DNA from: Cellulomonas sp. Root930
Lineage (GTDB): Bacteria > Actinomycetota > Actinomycetes > Actinomycetales > Cellulomonadaceae
DNA length: 64,000 nt
Direction: 5' to 3'
NCBI GenBank assembly: GCA_001429255.1
Contig: LMJI01000001.1
Coordinates: 1,906,310 to 1,970,309 of the forward strand
Shown: piece by piece, positions 61,164-64,000 of the stretch
How the letters are laid out: the number at the start of each line of letters is the position of its first letter
Numbering within the stretch: the stretch's first letter is position 1
Notes under the pieces: model-generated
What the model was told of the DNA's origin: nothing
Seen by the model: the letters and a program-made list of their open reading frames with translations, nothing else
Database searches by the model: none
Made by a program: the position numbers and the translations under genes

Positions 61164-62212
61164 CCACCGGTGACCTGAGCACCTTGCTCGTCTGGGGTGC
61201 CGCGACGGCGTTCACCATCGCCCTCATCGCGTTCAGCGCCGACCTCGCGCGGATCGCGGAGCGCTCGCAGCGACGCGTCCCCGAGCTCGCGACCGCGGGT
61301 GCGGGCGCCGGCCGCAGCGCGCGTCCCGCGACCGCCGTCAGCGGCTCCGAGGAGCAGAGCGCGCCCGGTCGGTCGGTGCGCGCCGAGGGGATCGCCCGGT
61401 CCACGACGATGCTCGGCCTGGTCATGCTCTTCGCCGGCATCGTGCTGCGCGGGATCGCCGCCGGTCGCTGGCCGACCGCCAACATGTACGAGTTCACGAT
61501 CGTCGGCGTCTTCGTGGCCGTCCTCGTGCTCACCGTCGTGCAGCGCCGCCGGATCATCGCGTTCGTCGGTGTGCTGGTCATGGGCATGGCGGTGCTCGCG
61601 CTGGTGCTCGCGCTGAACGCCTTCTTCATCCAGGCCGACCAGGTGCAACCCGCCCTGCAGAGCTACTGGCTGATCATCCACGTCGGCGTCGCGATCACCG
61701 CGACCGGCATCTTCACGGTCGCGTTCGCCGCCTCGGTGCTCCAGGTGCTGAAGAGCTACCGCGAAGAGGCCGCCGCCGACGCCCCCGCGGTGACCGTCGG
61801 CGCCACCGGGCAGCCGGTCCCCGCGGCCGCTGCCACCCGCGCCGACCGGTTCCGCCGGGTGGTCAGCGGGCGACGGTTCGGGTGGCTCGAGCAGGTGCCC
61901 GGCTCGCGTGAGCTCGAGGCCATGTCGTTCCGGCTGAACGCGATCGCGTTCGTCCTGTGGACCCTCACGCTCATCGGTGGGGCCATCTGGGCGGAGCACG
62001 CCTGGGGTCGGTACTGGGGCTGGGACCCCAAGGAGGTCGGCACGTTCGTCGCGTGGGTCGTGTACGCGGCCTACCTGCACGCCCGGACCACCCGCGGCTG
62101 GAGCGGGCGCCGCGCGGCGTACTTCGTGTTCGTCGGCTACGCGGTCGTGCTGGCCAACTTCACGGTCGTCAACCTGGTGGTCACCGGGAAGCACTCGTAC
62201 TCGGGCGTCTGA
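61160..62212 (+). CDS. ccsB: Cytochrome c synthase subunit CcsB (CcsA/ResC-type)
   Basis: 350 residues with about eight membrane helices. The tryptophan-rich haem motif WGRYWGWDPKEVGTFVAW is intact, with histidines in IIHVG, WAEHAWG and AAYLHA as candidate haem ligands. It receives haem and joins it to apocytochromes. A poorly conserved loop with AATRADRFRRV separates helices. Last gene of the cytochrome c operon. Confidence 0.95.
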   Translation: MTTGDLSTLLVWGAATAFTIALIAFSADLARIAERSQRRVPELATAGAGAGRSARPATAVSGSEEQSAPGRSVRAEGIARSTTMLGLVMLFAGIVLRGIAAGRWPTANMYEFTIVGVFVAVLVLTVVQRRRIIAFVGVLVMGMAVLALVLALNAFFIQADQVQPALQSYWLIIHVGVAITATGIFTVAFAASVLQVLKSYREEAAADAPAVTVGATGQPVPAAAATRADRFRRVVSGRRFGWLEQVPGSRELEAMSFRLNAIAFVLWTLTLIGGAIWAEHAWGRYWGWDPKEVGTFVAWVVYAAYLHARTTRGWSGRRAAYFVFVGYAVVLANFTVVNLVVTGKHSYSGV

Positions 62213-62229
62213 CGCTCGCGGTCAGACGC
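62205..62229. terminator. Weak bidirectional hairpin between ccsB and the next gene
   Basis: 9-bp stem (62205-62213 with 62221-62229), 7-base loop; it includes the ccsB stop and ends just before the stop of the convergent gene. Confidence 0.45.
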
Positions 62230-62230
62230 G

Positions 62231-62563
62231 TCACGCAGCCGGCGGCGGCGGCGGCGCGTCGCCCGAGGCGCCGGGGTCGGTCCGCCGGCGGTCCTCGTCG
62301 AGCCGCCACAGGAACTCGGGGTCGTCGTCGGGGGCGGTCGGTCGACGGCCCTGCCGCGGTGTGCCCGGGTGCCCGGCGGCCGCGGTGCGTCGGGACCACC
62401 GGACCGCGAGCCACGCCAGCGCACCGAGCAGCGGCACGAAGAGGATCAGCAGGACCCAGAAGGCGGGGTGCACCCCGAGCCGCTCCTCGGCGGTGCTGCG
62501 GACGACGTCGAACACGCAGTAGACAGTCAGTCCGATGATCAGCAGGACGGCGAGGTTCCTCAC
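62231..62563 (-). CDS. Small membrane protein with PLDc_N-type domain
   Basis: 110 residues. Two helices: LAVLLIIGLTVYCVFDVV and HPAFWVLLILFVPLLGALAW, with the R(S/T)...(V/L)...P(A/R)(W/F)(V/L)L pattern of the phospholipase D nuclease N-terminal domain, but no nuclease part. Acidic and proline-rich tail (PDDDPEFLWRLDEDRR then PPPPPAA). GTG start. Function unknown; such stand-alone domains are common near menA and cytochrome genes in actinobacteria. Confidence 0.8.
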   Translation of the reverse strand: MRNLAVLLIIGLTVYCVFDVVRSTAEERLGVHPAFWVLLILFVPLLGALAWLAVRWSRRTAAAGHPGTPRQGRRPTAPDDDPEFLWRLDEDRRRTDPGASGDAPPPPPAA

Positions 62564-62625
62564 CTCGTCAGACTAGACGCCGCTCGGCGGACGGGCGCCC
62601 CCGCGGAGCGTCCTACCCTGGGACC

Positions 62626-62919
62626 GTGCCTTTCGTCGTCTACTCGGTCCTGCGCCTCGCGCTCTTCGGTGCCTGCCTCGGCCTGCTCTGGTGGGCAGGG
62701 CTGCGGTCGTGGCTCGTGGTCATCGTCGCCGCGTTCCTGGCGTGGGGGCTGTCGTACGTGCTGCTCAGCGGCCCGCGTGACGCAGCTGCGCGCCAGCTGG
62801 CGGAGCGCGCGGAGCGTCGGAGAGCGGCCGGCGACAAGACGGTGCTGGGCAGGCGCGCGCAGGAGGACGCCGACGTCGAGGACGCGGCCGACGAGGCCAC
62901 GCGGACGCAGGACTCCTAG
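62626..62919 (+). CDS. DUF4229 family membrane protein
   Basis: 97 residues. Two helices (VVYSVLRLALFGACLGLLWW, WLVVIVAAFLAWGLSYVL) and then LLSGPRDAAARQLAERAER with an acidic tail, the DUF4229 pattern. Leaderless-type GTG start, with TACCCT six bases before. Overlaps menA tail to tail by 4 bases. The neighbourhood with menA is conserved in actinobacteria; role unknown. Confidence 0.85.
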   Translation: MPFVVYSVLRLALFGACLGLLWWAGLRSWLVVIVAAFLAWGLSYVLLSGPRDAAARQLAERAERRRAAGDKTVLGRRAQEDADVEDAADEATRTQDS

Positions 62920-63788
62920 AGGGCCAGACCCAGCCCCAGGAGGACGCCGAACCCGAGCTCGAGCAGCCCGGTCCCGGCGAGCACGGGGACCAGCGCGCGG
63001 CCGCGGGCACCGAGCAGCACGGTGACCGCGAGGACGACCGCGGGCGCCAGCAGGAGAAGCACGAGCAGCGCCCACGGCGACGCGAACGCGCACACGATCC
63101 CGCCGAGCAGGACGGGCAGGATCACCAGGCCGGCGTAGGCGCGTCGGGCGAGCCGGTCGCCGAGTCGCACGGCGAGGGTGCGCTTGCCGACGAGGGCGTC
63201 GGTGGGGATGTCCCGCAGGTTGTTGGCCATGAGCAGCGCGCACGCGAGCATGCCGACGGACACGGCGCCGACCCAGGCGGGCCACGAGAGCTCGTCGGCC
63301 TGCGTGTACGTGGTGCCGAGCACCGCGACGAGGCCGAAGAAGGTGAACACGCCGACCTCGCCGAGCCCGAGGTAGCCGTAGGGGTTCTTGCCGCCGGTGT
63401 ACCCCCAGGCCGCCGCGATCGCGATCACCCCGACGCCGAGCAGCCACCAGTAGCCGCTCACGTACACCAGCGCGAGCCCGAAGAGGCCCGCGACGCCGAA
63501 CGCCGCGAACGCCGCGGCCTTGACGGTGCCCGGGCTGGCGGTGCCGGACGCGGTGAGCCGCATCGGGCCCACGCGGTCCACGTCGGTGCCGCGGATCCCG
63601 TCGGAGTAGTCGTTGGCGTAGTTCACGCCCACCTGCAGCGCGAGCGCGACGCCGAGCGCCAGCGCGCCACGCCCGAGGTCGGCCTCGCCCAGCTGGGCGG
63701 CCGCGCCGGTGCCGACGAGCACGGGGGCCGCGGCGGCCGGGAGCGTCCGCGGTCGTGCACCCTGCACCCAGTCGCTGGCTGTCGTCAC
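62916..63788 (-). CDS. menA: 1,4-dihydroxy-2-naphthoate polyprenyltransferase
   Basis: 290 residues, UbiA superfamily, eight or nine membrane helices. First Asp-rich motif NYANDYSDGIRGTD (about 56-69), second in NNLRDIPTD. It joins a polyprenyl chain to DHNA, making demethylmenaquinone. GTG start in GTGA overlap with menE. Together with the cytochrome c genes this is a respiratory-chain block. Confidence 0.95.
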   Translation of the reverse strand: MTTASDWVQGARPRTLPAAAAPVLVGTGAAAQLGEADLGRGALALGVALALQVGVNYANDYSDGIRGTDVDRVGPMRLTASGTASPGTVKAAAFAAFGVAGLFGLALVYVSGYWWLLGVGVIAIAAAWGYTGGKNPYGYLGLGEVGVFTFFGLVAVLGTTYTQADELSWPAWVGAVSVGMLACALLMANNLRDIPTDALVGKRTLAVRLGDRLARRAYAGLVILPVLLGGIVCAFASPWALLVLLLLAPAVVLAVTVLLGARGRALVPVLAGTGLLELGFGVLLGLGLAL

Positions 63789-64000
63789 GGGGAGGTCCTC
63801 TCGAGGTGGCGTGCGGCGAGCAGCGTGGCGGCCCGACGGTCGATCTTGCCCGGCCCGCGCAGCGGGAGCGAGTCCGCGAGCACGAGGTGCCGCGGCGCGT
63901 GGGTGGCACCGAGCCTGGCGGAGACGGCGGCGCGGGCGTCGGCGAGCGAGGGTGGGCCGACGCCCGGCCGCGGGACGACGACGGCGACGACCAGCTGCCC
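63785..64000 (-). CDS. menE: C-terminal end of o-succinylbenzoate-CoA ligase (gene continues outside)
   Basis: 71 residues and the stop are visible. The end of the AMP-binding C-terminal domain is clear: VVVPRPG, APRHLVLADSLPLRGPGKID, where GPGKIDR contains the catalytic lysine of acyl-CoA synthetases. Position directly before menA, with overlapping stop/start, makes MenE the best call. The N-terminal part lies beyond the window. Confidence 0.85.
   Translation of the reverse strand, partial: GQLVVAVVVPRPGVGPPSLADARAAVSARLGATHAPRHLVLADSLPLRGPGKIDRRAATLLAARHLERTSP

Overview
The window is very GC-rich actinobacterial chromosome. The best taxonomic clue is the reverse-strand gene at 8597-11536. 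It encodes a secreted family-26 mannanase with a carbohydrate-binding module, SLH repeats and a C-terminal jelly-roll-like module, the architecture I remember for Cellulomonas fimi Man26A. The dense plant-polysaccharide gene content, bS22, Rex, a mycothiol-type isomerase homologue and the GTG starts fit Cellulomonas or a close Cellulomonadaceae relative. I see no IS element, prophage, CRISPR array, tRNA or rRNA.

Layout. (1) 1-3034: two tandem reverse-strand modules, each an ECF-like (SigE-family) sigma factor translationally coupled to a membrane protein that is a candidate anti-sigma factor. Both sigma genes carry the same AAC-N17-CGTC promoter-like element. (2) 3262-8539: hppA proton pyrophosphatase, a ThuA-like protein, an EEP-fold hydrolase and a methyltransferase. 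(3) 8597-11536: the mannanase. (4) 11754-17668: an ABC export operon of adaptor, ATPase, MacB-type permease, lipoprotein and a second long adaptor. (5) 17738-23813: proC overlapping a lacI gene, a cupin, then araB-araD-araA behind a perfect palindromic operator. (6) 23909-28636: a repeat-containing secreted protein, a small membrane protein, tetR, a DoxX-like protein, a DinB-fold isomerase homologue and a two-gene ABC exporter. (7) 28771-37016: lacI plus GH42 beta-galactosidase, then a YtfQ/R/T-YjfF-type sugar importer that carries nearly the same operator as araBDA. (8) 37126-41157: KtrAB-type potassium uptake, acuC, a helix-turn-helix protein and the 32-residue ribosomal protein bS22. (9) 41251-53698: an arabinan/arabinoside locus (GH127, lacI, YesL-like protein, GH43, ABC importer, GH27, GH51, secreted GH43) tied together by three identical 14-bp operators. 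(10) 53695-64000: GNAT, HAD phosphatase, glutaredoxin, rex, yceI/marR, phosphoglycerate-mutase-like protein, the ResA-CcdA-ResB-CcsB cytochrome c system, menA and the end of menE.

How it works together. Most accessory genes form one L-arabinose economy. A secreted GH43 would cut arabinan outside the cell. An ABC importer with no ATPase of its own would bring in oligosaccharides. Cytoplasmic GH43, GH51, GH127 and GH27 enzymes would release arabinose, with a second importer for monosaccharide. AraA, AraB and AraD would then convert arabinose to D-xylulose 5-phosphate. Two different LacI operators appear to control the oligosaccharide level and the monosaccharide level. The housekeeping genes (proC, HTH gene, bS22, HAD, glutaredoxin, cytochrome c maturation, menA/menE) follow an order known from other actinobacteria, so the sugar loci look like insertions into an old backbone.
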